A stretch of 64,000 nt of DNA from Adenophora triphylla var. japonica (GCA_022495995.1 JAFEMH010007482.1:1-64000), one strand, 5' to 3'. Shown: positions 10,593 through 21,167, counted from the stretch's first letter. A program made the numbers and translations. Notes: generated from the letters alone by a model not told the origin.

Positions 10593-11536
10593 TGTTGGAA
10601 TATTAAATATGCAACAAAATACTAATAGATTAATCAGGGGCAATCATGCAACAACAATAACAATATTATTATGCCACGCGTACCAGGAAAACAAACAGAA
10701 AAAGAAACAAAGTCGGAACAACTTATCAGTATTGATCGAGTCGATTTAGGAAGACTACCCTAAGAGAAAATATTTTTCCCAAATTGTGCAACTTCAGGTA
10801 CAAGCAATTTCCTACAAGGATAAAATGATCACATAGACGTACCAAGAACGTCTACATGCACACAGGTACGGATTCAACTGTGGCTTGAATCTTACACTCG
10901 AATCACACAATCTGTAACGAGAATAGTTTTTCACTGTATTTTCCGCATTAGAGAAAACTGAGAATAGGGATCGTCCTTTTATACACGTTTTCGGTTCTAT
11001 TAGTCCATTCAGGAGACGAACTCTTGATCTTGATCTCATAGAGCTTTTCAGTCTCCTAATCCTGTTGGGATTCAAATACAGCAGTTAGAGAGTCTCGTCA
11101 GAAGGTGACGGACTTAACTGATCCATTAGGGACGAAAATGCAAAAATGGAAACCTCAAATAAACTTTGACTAAAAATATAAGGTTGACCCGAACCAATTC
11201 GCCCAAAAGCATGTGCCCGAGCCGAGCAAGAGAGCACGCTTGTGGTATTAGGGGTCAACCTACCTAACATGATAATTAAATAGGAGACCAACGAAGTGCA
11301 ATTTATTTTAAAGCACTTCAACTTCTCTTTCCAATCCCATGTGGGATAGAGCACCAAATCCTTTTATATAACCAACGAAAGGATAGTTGCCTTCTCTTAC
11401 CCATGTTAGATGGCAACCAAACCCATTTCATCATTTGCATTAAAGAGATTTAAATGTTAAAGTTTGAGGTTTTAAACTCAGTGGGACCCACAAATAGAAC
11501 CCACTCAAAGTTAACCTAAAGCCAAAATTTCCAACA
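10593..11536 (-). mobile_element. Solo copia-type LTR
   Basis: On the minus strand a 944-base unit starts TGTTGGAAATTTTGG and ends ATATTCCAACA, with the inverted TGTTGG/CCAACA tips typical of LTRs. A TATATAAAAG box is at 11361-11370. No gag or pol adjoins it. The flanking five bases are CCTTC and CCTTT, one mismatch apart, as expected of a solo LTR with its target duplication. The small open frames inside are not taken as genes. Confidence 0.75.
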
Positions 11537-11589
11537 CCTTTTAGGGCAAAAACTTTTGCTAGCCTCTTCAAGGTTTCGCCTACTCAAGC

Positions 11590-12415
11590 TCCATCTATGA
11601 TACCCATGATTATGGCTTCTTCCCGTCACGGAGAACCAGTACTCAAGATCCCAAAGGAGGTAATATGTGCTCTCGCAAAACAATTCACATATAGTTTGGT
11701 TGGAAATTTTGCTAAAGGTCGGCCTCCCATGGATGAAGCTCGACTATGTTTTTTGAAGTGTGGTCTTAAGGCAGATTTTACCTTCTAAACATATTTTGAT
11801 TCGCCTCACACATGAGGGCGATTTCAATCATCTATGAGCGAAAGATATTTGGTATGTTGGTCGGTTTCCCATGCGTGTTGCAAGGTGGACTCCTAATTGG
11901 CGTCCAGATCAGGATTCATCATTTTTTCCATTTTGGGTTAGCCTCCCCGGACTACCGATTCACTTGTTTAATAAAATGTGTCTTTTCTCCATTGCCAAGA
12001 ATTTTGGAGAGGCTTTGGCCATGGATCATGCTACAATAACACTGTCTAGACCAAGTGTGCAAAGGTCTTGGTATATATAGATTTATTGAAGAAATTACCA
12101 TCAAGGGTGTTTTTGGAGTTTGGTGATAATGCAGGGTTTTATCAATACTTGGAGTTCGAAAATATTCCTCTTTATTGCCACTACTAGAACATCAGGCATG
12201 CATTGCCTAAATGGAGATTTGTGAAAGGTAAGCACGCTCAAGCCAATGCTAAAACTGACATTGAATTGCCACCTATGGAAAATTTGTATATTCATGAACC
12301 TAGTCTTGCAATCGAAAATGCAAGTGACTCTAGTCAGCCGGAAGAAGCTGATGGTATAGCTATGTTGGACTTGACTGCAAAGGAGAAGGAGATATTGACA
12401 ATTGATGGTTACTAG
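11590..12415 (+). pseudogene. LINE-type ORF1 remnant (DUF4283 plus zinc knuckle)
   Basis: Across three frames one reads a continuous DUF4283-like protein: SLVGNFAKGRPPMDEA, then RLTHEGDFNH, RVARWTPNWRPDQDSS and SLPGLPIHLFNKMCLFSIAK, then a degraded CCHC_4-type knuckle and KWRFVKGKHAQANAKTDIEL. Such proteins are ORF1 of plant L1-like LINEs and related single-ORF copies. At least three frameshifts or stops break it, and the second Cys block of the knuckle is damaged. No ORF2 (endonuclease or RT) is seen. A possible 3' tail of the same element resumes at 15538 after copia 2. Confidence 0.8.
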
Positions 12416-12560
12416 GGCCCTTTAATTTAACTGGGATTTTACGTATAGTTTCAACCTCAAAGCCAAATACTAATCCATCTAATTCTTCTTCTTCTGCTAT
12501 TACTACAAGTTCTTTGGCTTCAAAGCCGATCTGATATGTTAATGATAAGGATGATAAGGA

Positions 12561-12763
12561 TGTTAATAGTCACAATTGTATAGTAGAGGGTCCCATGTGT
12601 AAATAGCTAGTTAGTTAGTTCTCAATTCAGTTAGTCAGTTAGAATAGCTAGATGGTTTGTTATTCTACTTTTGTATATATTCTTTCTCTTTGTATTCTCA
12701 AGACAGATTGATAATAACAGATTGATTCTTCCTTAGAATATCTTCATACTTTCATGTTCTAAC
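12561..12763 (+). repeat. Copia 2, 5' LTR
   Basis: Starts TGTTAATAG and ends GTTCTAACA immediately before a primer-binding site. It contains TATATATTC at about 12674. No second copy is present in the window, so the left edge is set from the TG dinucleotide and is approximate. Confidence 0.7.
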
Positions 12764-12764
12764 A

Positions 12765-12776
12765 TGGTATCAGAGC
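12765..12776 (+). other. Copia 2 primer-binding site
   Basis: TGGTATCAGAGC one base after the LTR; complementary to initiator tRNA-Met. Confidence 0.92.
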
Positions 12777-13041
12777 CTAGATCTTCGTCTTTGCTTCCGC
12801 TATCATGCCTCGATCATATTCAGGTGCTCTATTCCTATCTGTGATTCAATTTTTTTGATTTGATTTCACTTGATTTCATGTGAAATCTCTCTTGCAAGCT
12901 TCGATTTGTGTATTTTTCTGCCCTAATTTCTGTGATTGTGCAAATTCGATCTCTGTTAATCTGTTCAACAGTCTGCTTTGATCCTTTCGTTCAATTTTTC
13001 ATCCTCAATTTGATATATTTGTTGATCTGATCATCGTTTCT

Positions 13042-15537
13042 ATGGCGAATGATATGAATGATGACTCTATTTTCATCGGTGATCATGAAATACCAGATGA
13101 CATACCAGATCTGTATGATTTTACTGATTCAATTTTGCAATTAAACCCCAATCATCCTCTGTTTCTTCATCCTAATGATAATCCTGGCATGAAACTTGTT
13201 TCTCATGCTCTTACTGAATCAAATTACTCTCAATGGAGTCGTGCGATGATCCTATCTCTTGAATCTAAGACTAAACTAGGGATGATCAATGGTCTATGTC
13301 CTAAGCCTAAGCCTAATTCCAAATATGCTCTGCTCTGGAGCAGATGCAACAGTATGGTTATTTCATGGATCAACAATGTTGTTTCTCCTGACATTGCTAC
13401 CAGCATTGCTTATCTTCCTACGGCACAACTTGTGTGGGATGATCTGAAAACACGATACTCTCAATCCAATGCCCCAAAGATATTTCAGATCAGGAAAGAT
13501 TTGGCATCTCTTTCACAAGGTCACTTGTTTATCTCTAGTTATTACACCAGATTTAGGGCTCTTTGGTATGAATATTATGCTCTAACTCATCTGAGTCAAT
13601 GCCTTTGCAATTGTACTTGTGGTCACTCTAAACAACAAGAAGACTTTGAGCTGCTTCATAAACTCACTCAGTTCCTCATGGGGCTCAATGACTCCTTTAC
13701 TGCCACTAGGGGACAGATTCTCATGATGAAACCTATTCCTACAGTAAATGAAGTTCTGGGTATGCTGCTTCAAGAGGAACAACAGAGGGGTCAATCATCT
13801 ATCTCTGTTCCCACCCCTTTGATGGATCCTTCTGCTTCGACTGCTTTACTTAAGGGGGGCACAGGTTACAAACCTAACACTTACAAAGCAAAGCCAAGAA
13901 CTCCCTTTTTTTGTGACTTTTGTCATGGAGATAGTCATAACAAAGACAGATGTTTCTTCTTACATGGATACCCTGATTGGCATCCATTGTATGGTACAAA
14001 ACCAGATCCATCAAGAATGCCAAAACTCAACAAAAGCAGATACAACAACAATAGTTCCAACCATGGTATGCAGGGTCACAATGTTGAAGCAGTATCCTCT
14101 GACATCAATAATGCATCTGTAGGTGTCTCTTTTTCTGATTCAAACACCATCATCACTCCTGCTTCTCTTGCTTCTACTAAAATTACTACTTCTCAGCTGC
14201 AACAACTGATGACCTTACTCAATATTGGATCTGCCACTATCAGTTCTGAGTCTGGAATTGCAGGTATGACTCTTGTCAATACTAATATTGTTACACCTCT
14301 ATGCATGAATTCAATTTTCCCCAATACATTAGATTGGATCTTGGACACTGGAGCCACAGACCATATTACTTTTTCATTTCACTCTCTACTTGATCATGTC
14401 CCAATTTCTTCTTACATTCATCTTCCAAATTGTCATAAATCTCATATAACATACAAAGGCACAATCGAATTGTCTGTTCACATTACTCTATTCAATGTTC
14501 TCTATGTTCCTGATTTCTCTTATAATCTCATTTCTGCAAGTAAACTCACTATTGACAGTCATTGTTCTCTTTTATTTTTTCCCAATGATTGCTATCTTCA
14601 GGATTGTCACTTGAAGAAGCCCATTCTGATTGGTAAAATGCATGGAGGTCTCTACAAACTCACTCTCAATAGTGTCTCAATTTTTCCTTCCAATAGCATC
14701 AATAAAATGTCAAACGTATGTTCTAGTAAATCTCAGAATATCTCTTTGTGGCACCTTAGATTCGGTCATGTACCAATTCATAAACTCAAATTGTTATCAT
14801 CTATTGATTGTACTCATTCTCAAAAGTGTAATGACTTCCTGTGTGAGGTATGTCATTTTGCTAGACAAACAAGATCTCCTTTTCCTCTTAGCCAATCTAA
14901 AAGTCTTGCTCCTTTCATTCTTATCCACTGTGATGTGTGGGGCCCCTATAGGCACACTACACATGATGGCTATACCTCATTTTTTACTATTGTAGATGAT
15001 TATTCCAGGACCACTTGGGTTTATTTGTTGAAATCCAAAGATCAAGTCCCTTCCATCTTACTGGGATTCATTCATATGATCCATACTCAATTCAATGCTA
15101 AAATTCATGTTATTCACTCTGACAATGGCACTGAATTCTTCAGTCAGACTGTTTCCTCCATTCTTTCTCCTTTAGGCATTCTTCAAATCAGTACTTGTAC
15201 AGAAACCCCTCAACAAAATGGGCAGGCTGAGAGAAAGCACAGATATCTCTTGGAAATTGCTAGATCCCTAAGGTTTCAATCCAATATACCCTTAAAGTTC
15301 TGGGGTGACTGTGTCCTAACTTCCACATACATAATCAATAGATTGCCTAGCAGTGCTCTTCATAACAAAACTCCTTATGAAGTACTTTTAGGGAAATCTC
15401 CTGCCTATTCTCATCTAAGAGTCTTTGGATGTCTTGCTTTTGCTTCCACTCTTCATCATAATAGAGACAAGTTCTTTTCCAGAGCAATCAAATACTTATT
15501 CATTGGCTATCCTTCTTCATCCATTCACGAAACGTAA
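13042..15537 (+). CDS. Copia 2 gag-protease-integrase polyprotein, 3' truncated
   Basis: 831 uninterrupted codons. Gag core from about residue 30 (NPNHPLFLHPNDNPGMKLVS); CCHC knuckle CDFCHGDSHNKDRC at about 291; protease active site LDTGATDH with Asp at about 435; GAG-pre-integrase LWHLRFGH near 569 and CEVCHFARQ near 609; integrase core DVWGPYRH near 631, HSDNGTEF near 693 and TPQQNGQAERKH near 722, so all three catalytic acids are present. It ends shortly after FIGYPSSS by running into unrelated DNA. Reverse transcriptase, RNase H, polypurine tract and 3' LTR are missing. The frame starts at the first ATG after the leader. Such an open frame in a truncated copy suggests a recent insertion or truncation. 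Confidence 0.9.
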   Translation: MANDMNDDSIFIGDHEIPDDIPDLYDFTDSILQLNPNHPLFLHPNDNPGMKLVSHALTESNYSQWSRAMILSLESKTKLGMINGLCPKPKPNSKYALLWSRCNSMVISWINNVVSPDIATSIAYLPTAQLVWDDLKTRYSQSNAPKIFQIRKDLASLSQGHLFISSYYTRFRALWYEYYALTHLSQCLCNCTCGHSKQQEDFELLHKLTQFLMGLNDSFTATRGQILMMKPIPTVNEVLGMLLQEEQQRGQSSISVPTPLMDPSASTALLKGGTGYKPNTYKAKPRTPFFCDFCHGDSHNKDRCFFLHGYPDWHPLYGTKPDPSRMPKLNKSRYNNNSSNHGMQGHNVEAVSSDINNASVGVSFSDSNTIITPASLASTKITTSQLQQLMTLLNIGSATISSESGIAGMTLVNTNIVTPLCMNSIFPNTLDWILDTGATDHITFSFHSLLDHVPISSYIHLPNCHKSHITYKGTIELSVHITLFNVLYVPDFSYNLISASKLTIDSHCSLLFFPNDCYLQDCHLKKPILIGKMHGGLYKLTLNSVSIFPSNSINKMSNVCSSKSQNISLWHLRFGHVPIHKLKLLSSIDCTHSQKCNDFLCEVCHFARQTRSPFPLSQSKSLAPFILIHCDVWGPYRHTTHDGYTSFFTIVDDYSRTTWVYLLKSKDQVPSILLGFIHMIHTQFNAKIHVIHSDNGTEFFSQTVSSILSPLGILQISTCTETPQQNGQAERKHRYLLEIARSLRFQSNIPLKFWGDCVLTSTYIINRLPSSALHNKTPYEVLLGKSPAYSHLRVFGCLAFASTLHHNRDKFFSRAIKYLFIGYPSSSIHET

Positions 15538-15923
15538 ATTTTTGGTTCATAATTTGATGCCTAGTTTCCCCTGTAGTATCGTGATCCTTTTGTGATGATT
15601 TTGAAGGCATTGTGGATGGGGTAGCTATCTCACCTCAGGCTCCCACATTTAATGATAAAATGGAATGGATTTTAAGGAAAAACGATTTTTATAACCTTGA
15701 AGAGAGTTATGACCTTGAAGATGGTTACTGATCGGTTAATTGTAAGCATAGGGCTTACAATGTTGGTTCCAATAAGAAGGGGTAAATGAGGTTAATCTAT
15801 TTTCCTTTTTTTTTCTTCAGCTTTTCGTGATTTCTTAAGGCATTACTCATCCTTATACTTTTTCTTTATTGTTGCTTTATTAATAAATTTATGGAGCTTG
15901 TCCCTTTTCGCTTAGAAAAAAAA
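15538..15923 (+). other. Possible 3' part of the LINE/DUF4283 remnant
   Basis: Directly after the copia 2 break, a short reading stretch (DDFEGIVDGVAISPQAP, MEWILRKNDF) is followed by an AT-rich tail with AATAAATTT-like signals and a run of A at 15916-15923. This resembles a LINE 3' end with poly(A). That it belongs with 11590-12415 is inferred from position; no target duplication of copia 2 was found to prove it. Confidence 0.35.
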
Positions 15924-16102
15924 GATCAGTAAAGAGGCTAAGGTTGGAGAGACAACCGATAGAGTAGGATAGTGGCCAGAATTTTTTGTTGAAACCTTAG
16001 GGACTTGACCGGCTTGCACATATTGTGTCTAGTTTTTTTTTTTTTAGAAGGGGGATTATTAGAGAAGATGATTGGCTGGGAGGGTGAAGTGGTCGAAGAA
16101 TC

Positions 16103-17206
16103 TCAAGAACTAAAGGAGATAAACTCTTTAGAGTTTGACAGAGTGATAGCATGACACTTTGTGTGAGGGAGAAGGCGAAGAAGGGTATCACCGGAAGGAG
16201 AGGTTGTTGCTGATGGGATGAAGTCGAATGGGGGTAGCTGGAGGAAAAATGGAAGAGAGGAATTTAAAAGAGAGAGAGAGGAGGAAATGGAAAATGAGGT
16301 AAAAGGGGAGGATGAGCATATTATAGGATTGGGTGGGGAAGGGTAATCTAGGATTTTCATTGTTTCATTAAATGATTGAGGGGCCAAGAAAATATATTTT
16401 CCATGTGTGAACACGAGAGGGGAAAAAACGAAATAGCATGTATGTCATATAAAGTTGGGTATGTTTTGAGAGCCATATAGGAATAATATTAATAGATTTT
16501 CAACAATTTTCATCACTGGTTGGTAGGGTAAGAAGAAGATTGAGAGATTGCGAGAGTCTTCGATAAACATGACATGCCGGGAAGTATAGATTTTGTTTGA
16601 AGTAGGATCAAGGCAGTAATATGCGCTTTGTGTGGTGGAGTAACCAACAAAGACACAAGGTGAAGAGCGGGAGTCAAGTTTGTGAGATGTACATGGACGT
16701 AACCAAGGATAACACAAGCAACCAAAGCTACGTAATTTAAGGTAATTAGGGTGATGTTTGTGAAGAAGAAAGAAAGGTGAATGTAAGTTGAGGGTAGGTG
16801 TTGGCATGAGGTTTATGAGATAGCAAGCAATTGCAAAGGCAAGAGGCCAGTGAGTTTTAGGCATAGAAGAGTGGTCGAGTAAGGAGAGTTGAGTCTCAAT
16901 AATATGATGATGACGACGCTCAGAGTATCCATTGTGTTCAGGAGTATGAGGAGGAGATGTGAGGTGTTGAATACCATGGAAGGCGAGAAGAGGACGAAGC
17001 CCAATATATTCCCCCCCCCATTGTCACTATAGATTGTTTTAATGGACCGATTGAAATATTTTTCGACTAGGTTTTCGAAGTGATAAAAAATTGGGAGAGC
17101 ATCATTCTTATGCTTATGAGGATAAAACCAAATGTATTTTGAAAAATGATCAACAAATATGATGTAGTATTTATAAGCATCAAAAGAAAAAATAGGGAAC
17201 GTCCAT
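16103..17206 (-). pseudogene. Copia 3 integrase and linker
   Basis: In minus-strand order: FSFDAYKYYIIFVDHFSKYIWFYP near 17180, YSDNG near 17030, a frameshifted stretch readable as an EHNGYSERRHHHI-type catalytic block near 16930, then LRSFGCLCYPWL and PCVFVGYS (open frame 16445-16864) and a Ser/Pro-rich linker. A C-run at 17011-17018 and several other indels break the frame. Acidic residues of the catalytic centre are readable, but in different frames. Confidence 0.82.
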
Positions 17207-18480
17207 TGATGGGACGGATTTTATACCATTATTTTCTAGGTTTCTATGAGCTTAAATTGTTATTTTCATGTATTTAGATTCGTTTTATGTAATTTTCGAC
17301 TAAAATGTATTTTTGGGACTTAATTGTAATTCGAGGGTATTTGAGTGTTTTATTTTATATTCGGATGTAATACTCTCGAGGAGTCAAAGTCAAGATTTTT
17401 AAGCGAAAGAATATTTTGCAAATTTGTGAAGTTTCAGGGATCAAATTGCAAATTTGAACAAGGCAGTGACCAAATTGAAAGAATGAAAGTAGGGAATTAA
17501 ATTTCCCTTGCGTGTGAAGCTGAGGCGGCGCAATGTCCAAGGCAAAACATCATGACCAAATTTTGTACCACGCATGGAAGGAGTTGTTTAATTGTTTTCT
17601 TATTTTCTTTTTCTTTTTCTTTTATTATTATTAGTTTTAGATTTAGGTTTTGAAATAGAAGGAGTATAAAAACTTCTTTAACATTATTTTTAGGGTTTAT
17701 TTTTTATTTTTATTTTCCCTAGAGAAAGCTTGAGACATCCATGGAAGCTTAAATCTTTTGCTTTGGATTTGTAACTTTTGAACCGTCTTGACTATCAATT
17801 GAGGTTTGACTTCTTTTTATTATTCTTTCCTAATTACAATTTTGCTTGTGCTTAATTCAAAATCAATTTCTAGGGTTTTGAGAAATTGATCAATCCCTTA
17901 ATCCTTTTAATTGATTATTGCTAGATTTCCCTTTTATCGTGTCGGACTAGGATTGTCATTGTAGCATCTTCGTTATTCATGTATGTGTCATCTTGAATGG
18001 TGATTAAAGTAAAATTGGCTTTAAATCTATTTGAAATAATAATAGATTAATTCTTTGATCTTCATCTCTTAGAATTGCATCAATTTATATTTAGAACCTT
18101 GATCGTGTCGGCTAGGTTTTATTTATTAATTAGGGTTTTTAGTTGAGCGTGTCGCCGCTATTAACTACTATCAAAGAAGAGATAGAGATTTTATATCTCG
18201 TGATCAAGTAATTAGGGGAAAGAAAGAAAGAATCATTCCGATGATATTGACTGTTAGACGGGGATAATTTTGCATGTCCAAAGTGTTCTTTTACATTATC
18301 ATTTATAACTTAGAATTTAATTCCCGTCTTAGGATTTTAATCATTCAACAAACAAAAACCCCCCATTTGTGTGACTAGTTCGTAAGCAATACTGTTCCCT
18401 GAGATCGATCCTGGACTTTCACTATCTACATTATTAGGAGTCCTTGTAGTAATTTAGTAGGTGTGCGACTAAGCCTACCA
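17207..18480 (+). repeat. LTR of the one-LTR gypsy-like insertion
   Basis: TG...CA bounded region (TGATGGGACGG to GCCTACCA) directly before the primer-binding site. Its distal part (CCCTGAGATCGATCCTGGAC...) is typical of long plant gypsy LTRs. The left edge coincides with the target duplication. Confidence 0.7.
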
Positions 18481-18485
18481 AATTT

Positions 18486-18503
18486 TGGCGCCGTTGCCGG
18501 GGA
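18486..18503 (+). other. Primer-binding site, tRNA-Asp type
   Basis: TGGCGCCGTTGCCGGGGA, five bases after the LTR end. This is the widely seen plant gypsy site complementary to the 3' end of tRNA-Asp. Confidence 0.85.
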
Positions 18504-18607
18504 ACGGTGTAATTGTTTACGATCTTATTCTGTTTCTTAATCTATTTCTTTTTCTTGTTTCCTTTTTGTTTAGTTTTTTTTTTATGTCATCTTTTTCTTA
18601 ACATTGT

Positions 18608-19087
18608 TTGACTATGGAGGGTGATGGACAACAAATGGATTTTAATGTTTTTGATGACATGAAATATGTGTTGGAGAATGCTTTAGGATTAGTAGAGTTA
18701 GACTTTGATCTTTCTGATGAGCTGAAGGAGGCGGTGATGGGTCTTGCTGATGTGCTTGATGTTGATAAGACCAAGGCACCGAATGAGTTTGGGGAAGAGG
18801 TCCCCAAGGAGAAGAAAAAGAAGAAAAAGGTCAAGAAAAAGGCCGCAAAAACTCCTTGGGAGGTACCCAAGAAAAAGAAGAAAAATATAAAGGCCAAGAA
18901 AAAGGCCACAAAAAAAATTTGGGATCCACCCGATTTAATCAAGAAATGTACATATGGGTGGAAAATTGTGGGTATTTGTACTCGTGAATGTGCGAGGTGG
19001 GCCAAGGGAAGAAAAGTTAAGAAAAAAAAAAAAAAAACAAGATGGCCATCTATAAGCCCCATTGAAGTGGGAATCCGATCGAGCTAA
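18608..19087 (+). CDS. Lys-rich protein of 159 aa, unrecognised
   Basis: An open frame starting MTMEGDGQQMDFNVFDD. Residues 1-65 are acidic (DFDLSDELKEAVMGLADVLDVD). Residues 70-105 and 138-146 are runs of Lys (PKEKKKKKKVKKKAAK). Between them is CTYGWKIVGICTRECARWAKG. No gag, protease or RT motif is visible. It starts 105 bases after the primer-binding site, the place where gag would be. It could be a genuine small protein of this non-autonomous family or chance coding in A-rich DNA; the acidic-then-basic layout is at least protein-like. Confidence 0.4.
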   Translation: MTMEGDGQQMDFNVFDDMKYVLENALGLVELDFDLSDELKEAVMGLADVLDVDKTKAPNEFGEEVPKEKKKKKKVKKKAAKTPWEVPKKKKKNIKAKKKATKKIWDPPDLIKKCTYGWKIVGICTRECARWAKGRKVKKKKKKTRWPSISPIEVGIRSS

Positions 19088-19099
19088 CGACCTTAATAA

Positions 19100-19128
19100 A
19101 ATGCGCTTATCGGGAGGCAACCCGAATT
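19100..19128 (+). promoter_or_regulatory. Conserved GGGAGGCAACCC hairpin region
   Basis: Directly after the Lys-rich frame lies GCGCTTATCGGGAGGCAACCCGA, in which GGG and CCC can pair. As far as I recall, a very similar GCGCTT...GGGAGGCAACCC motif recurs downstream of coding regions in plant gypsy elements. Its function is not known to me. Confidence 0.4.
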
Positions 19129-19684
19129 TTTTTTTGTTTTTATGTCTTTTTATATTTTATATTTACTTATTTTTTTTATGTGTAGAATTGGTGCTACTGA
19201 GATTTTTGGATTGCGGTGTTGTGCAGTTAAAAGCGAGACGGAGACAGAAGCAAAATAGTGCCTGAAGTTCATGGGAAAAAAAAAAAAAGAGGCGCTGAAA
19301 AAAAATAGCAGCTGAAAAAAAAAAAAAAAAAGAATCATGTTGAACTGAAGGACTGTCCTTCATGCGCCGACCTCAATGAGGCCATGCGGCCGCCCCACAA
19401 ATGCCAAGCCAAGCAACTGAGTTCTGGAATGAAATATGAATTGTGGTCTTTCTTTCTTTGCATTTGTCCTCCTTTCGTTTCGCTCCAAGGTAATAATATT
19501 TACTACTGAATGTATTAGGGACAATGCAATTGTTTAGTGAGGGGGTGGGGTTTACCTATATATTTTGTGTATATTTTTTTTCTGTTTTATAAAATAAAAA
19601 AAAAAATTGAAAAAAAAAAAACATTTGAAAAAAAAAATATTTGAAAAAAAAATATTTGAAAAAAATAATAATATATATAAAAAA

Positions 19685-19808
19685 AATGAAAGGCTAAGTG
19701 AAAACCCGGGAGGGCACTTAGGCAAAAGGAGAGAGTGTGTTATAAATATATATAAAAAAAAAATTGAGAGGCTAAGTGAAAATCCGAAAGGGCGCTTAGG
19801 CAAAAGGT
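19685..19808 (+). repeat. Two copies of a 42-base hairpin repeat
   Basis: Copies at about 19687-19728 and 19767-19808. In each, GGCTAAGTG and (C/T)(A/G)CTTAGGC form a 9-base stem around a 12-14 base loop, followed by AAAAGG. The second copy has compensated or wobble changes in the stem (A to G opposite T). They lie in the A-rich internal region of the one-LTR insertion. Confidence 0.55.
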
Positions 19809-20488
19809 GAGGTTTTGAGATGTATTATCATTTATTCACCGATGTTGGCGTCATAAGGGAGGTTTTGGAGTCTCGGGTTAGGATTTTCATATTTGATGTA
19901 GGAGGCTCGGTTAGAGGCGATTAGGATAGAAACCCTCGTTCTTTGTTGGAGTAATAAGGGGGTGTTGGTGCTTTTCACGAGGTAATCTTTGTTTAAGGGT
20001 CGCAACCTTAACATTGATTTTTTTTTATGAGGGTGTATGTAGTGTGAGCCAAGCATGGGGGAAACATAGGGCATTTTTAGTTCCCCTTGGCTTTTGTGTG
20101 TGAATTTAGCTTGGATACCGTTTTATATTGGGAGTTGGTATCAAGTTAAAGTTTTTTTTATTATTCATTGTTTATATTTTGATGTTATAAGGAGACGGAG
20201 TTTCTATTACTCCGATGGTTATTATTTCTCATTGTCTTGTGTTGACGGATTAGGGGAGACTAGGAATCATTTACCCTCCATGCATCTGTTTTAGACCGGT
20301 GTTAGATTGGAGTTTAGGATATTACTCAGGGACGAGTAATGGTCTAAGCGTGGGGGTATTGGTCCATACATCACTATAAAGCACATCAAGAGGACCAATA
20401 GATTGAATTGTATTGGTAGAAAAGGGTAACTTGTGACTTTTATTACAATCACATGAGTTACAATGAAAAGAAGAAGAACAAGGAATTT

Positions 20489-21103
20489 TTAACTAGAAAC
20501 TATATGACGTAAAATAGAATAAGAAGGATGTCCTAACCTATGATGCCAATTTGACGTAGAAGAAATTGAAGCAGAGTGAACAGCAGATCGAGAAGGAAGC
20601 CATTCATAGACGCCAGATTTATTTTGACCTTGAAGAAGAACTGCTCCCGTTTGAATATCCTTCACAACGAAGGACGAGGGCAAGAATGTAATATTAGCAT
20701 TATTATCGAGACAGAATTTGGATATATAAATACTTTTACGAGACAAGGCGGGAACATGAAGAACATGATTAAGCTGAAAAGTAGAATTTTGTGTAAGGAA
20801 AAAAGTGCAACCAATGTTAGATATGTTGAGACCAGATCCATCACCAATAAATAACTCTTCAGTGCCATTATAGGGACAGTGGAGGGACAAATTATTTAGG
20901 TCATTAGTGGCATGATGGGTGGCATCACTATCAAGTAACCAAGATATGGATGGGGCAACGGAAGAAGAGGTAGTGGCAGCATAGAGAGTGGGGGACGGAT
21001 TCGGTTTAGGACAGGGTGGTGGCCGAGAGTTGTTGAGTTGTTGGAAGGAGTGGAATAGAGACGGTAATATTGAGCTCGAGCGAATTGAGAATTGAGATGG
21101 CAT
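20489..21103 (-). pseudogene. Copia 3 protease and pre-integrase
   Basis: 204 codons. Residues 1-45 are a Pro/Ser-rich gag remnant. The protease active-site block reads SWLLDSDATHHATND: the Gly of the Asp-Ser-Gly triad is Asp, so activity is lost. Then LHVPALSRKSIYISKFC, and the pre-integrase NWHHRLGHPSYSILR at the C-terminus. Continuation into integrase is blocked by stops near 20489 and by the insertion ending at 20361. The distance of only about 50 bases to the primer-binding site shows that gag has been deleted. Confidence 0.85.
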
Positions 21104-21153
21104 CGTTTGATGCCATGAATAAGACCGGCAGGAAAAAGGCTATGGATCGTATA

Positions 21154-21165
21154 GCTCTGATACCA
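21154..21165 (-). other. Copia 3 primer-binding site
   Basis: Minus-strand TGGTATCAGAGC next to the LTR. Confidence 0.9.
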
Positions 21166-21167
21166 TA

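Larger units (their letters stand above)
17207..20361 (+). mobile_element. One-LTR Ty3/gypsy-like non-autonomous insertion
   Basis: Begins TGATGGGACGG after GTCCAT (17201-17206) and ends ...GGGGGTATTG before GTCCAT (20362-20367). The host copia integrase frame is continuous once this is removed. It contains an LTR of about 1.27 kb (17207-18480), a tRNA-Asp-type primer-binding site, a 159-codon Lys-rich frame, A-rich DNA and a polypurine tract (about 20350-20358). No gag-pol domain is seen, and there is no 3' LTR after the polypurine tract. The architecture resembles large non-autonomous gypsy derivatives (LARD/TR-GAG-like), but with one LTR. Confidence 0.8.

Noticed and set aside
19160..19810. 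Phe/Lys-rich open frames around A runs in the one-LTR element
   Set aside because: Low-complexity consequence of A tracts on either strand.
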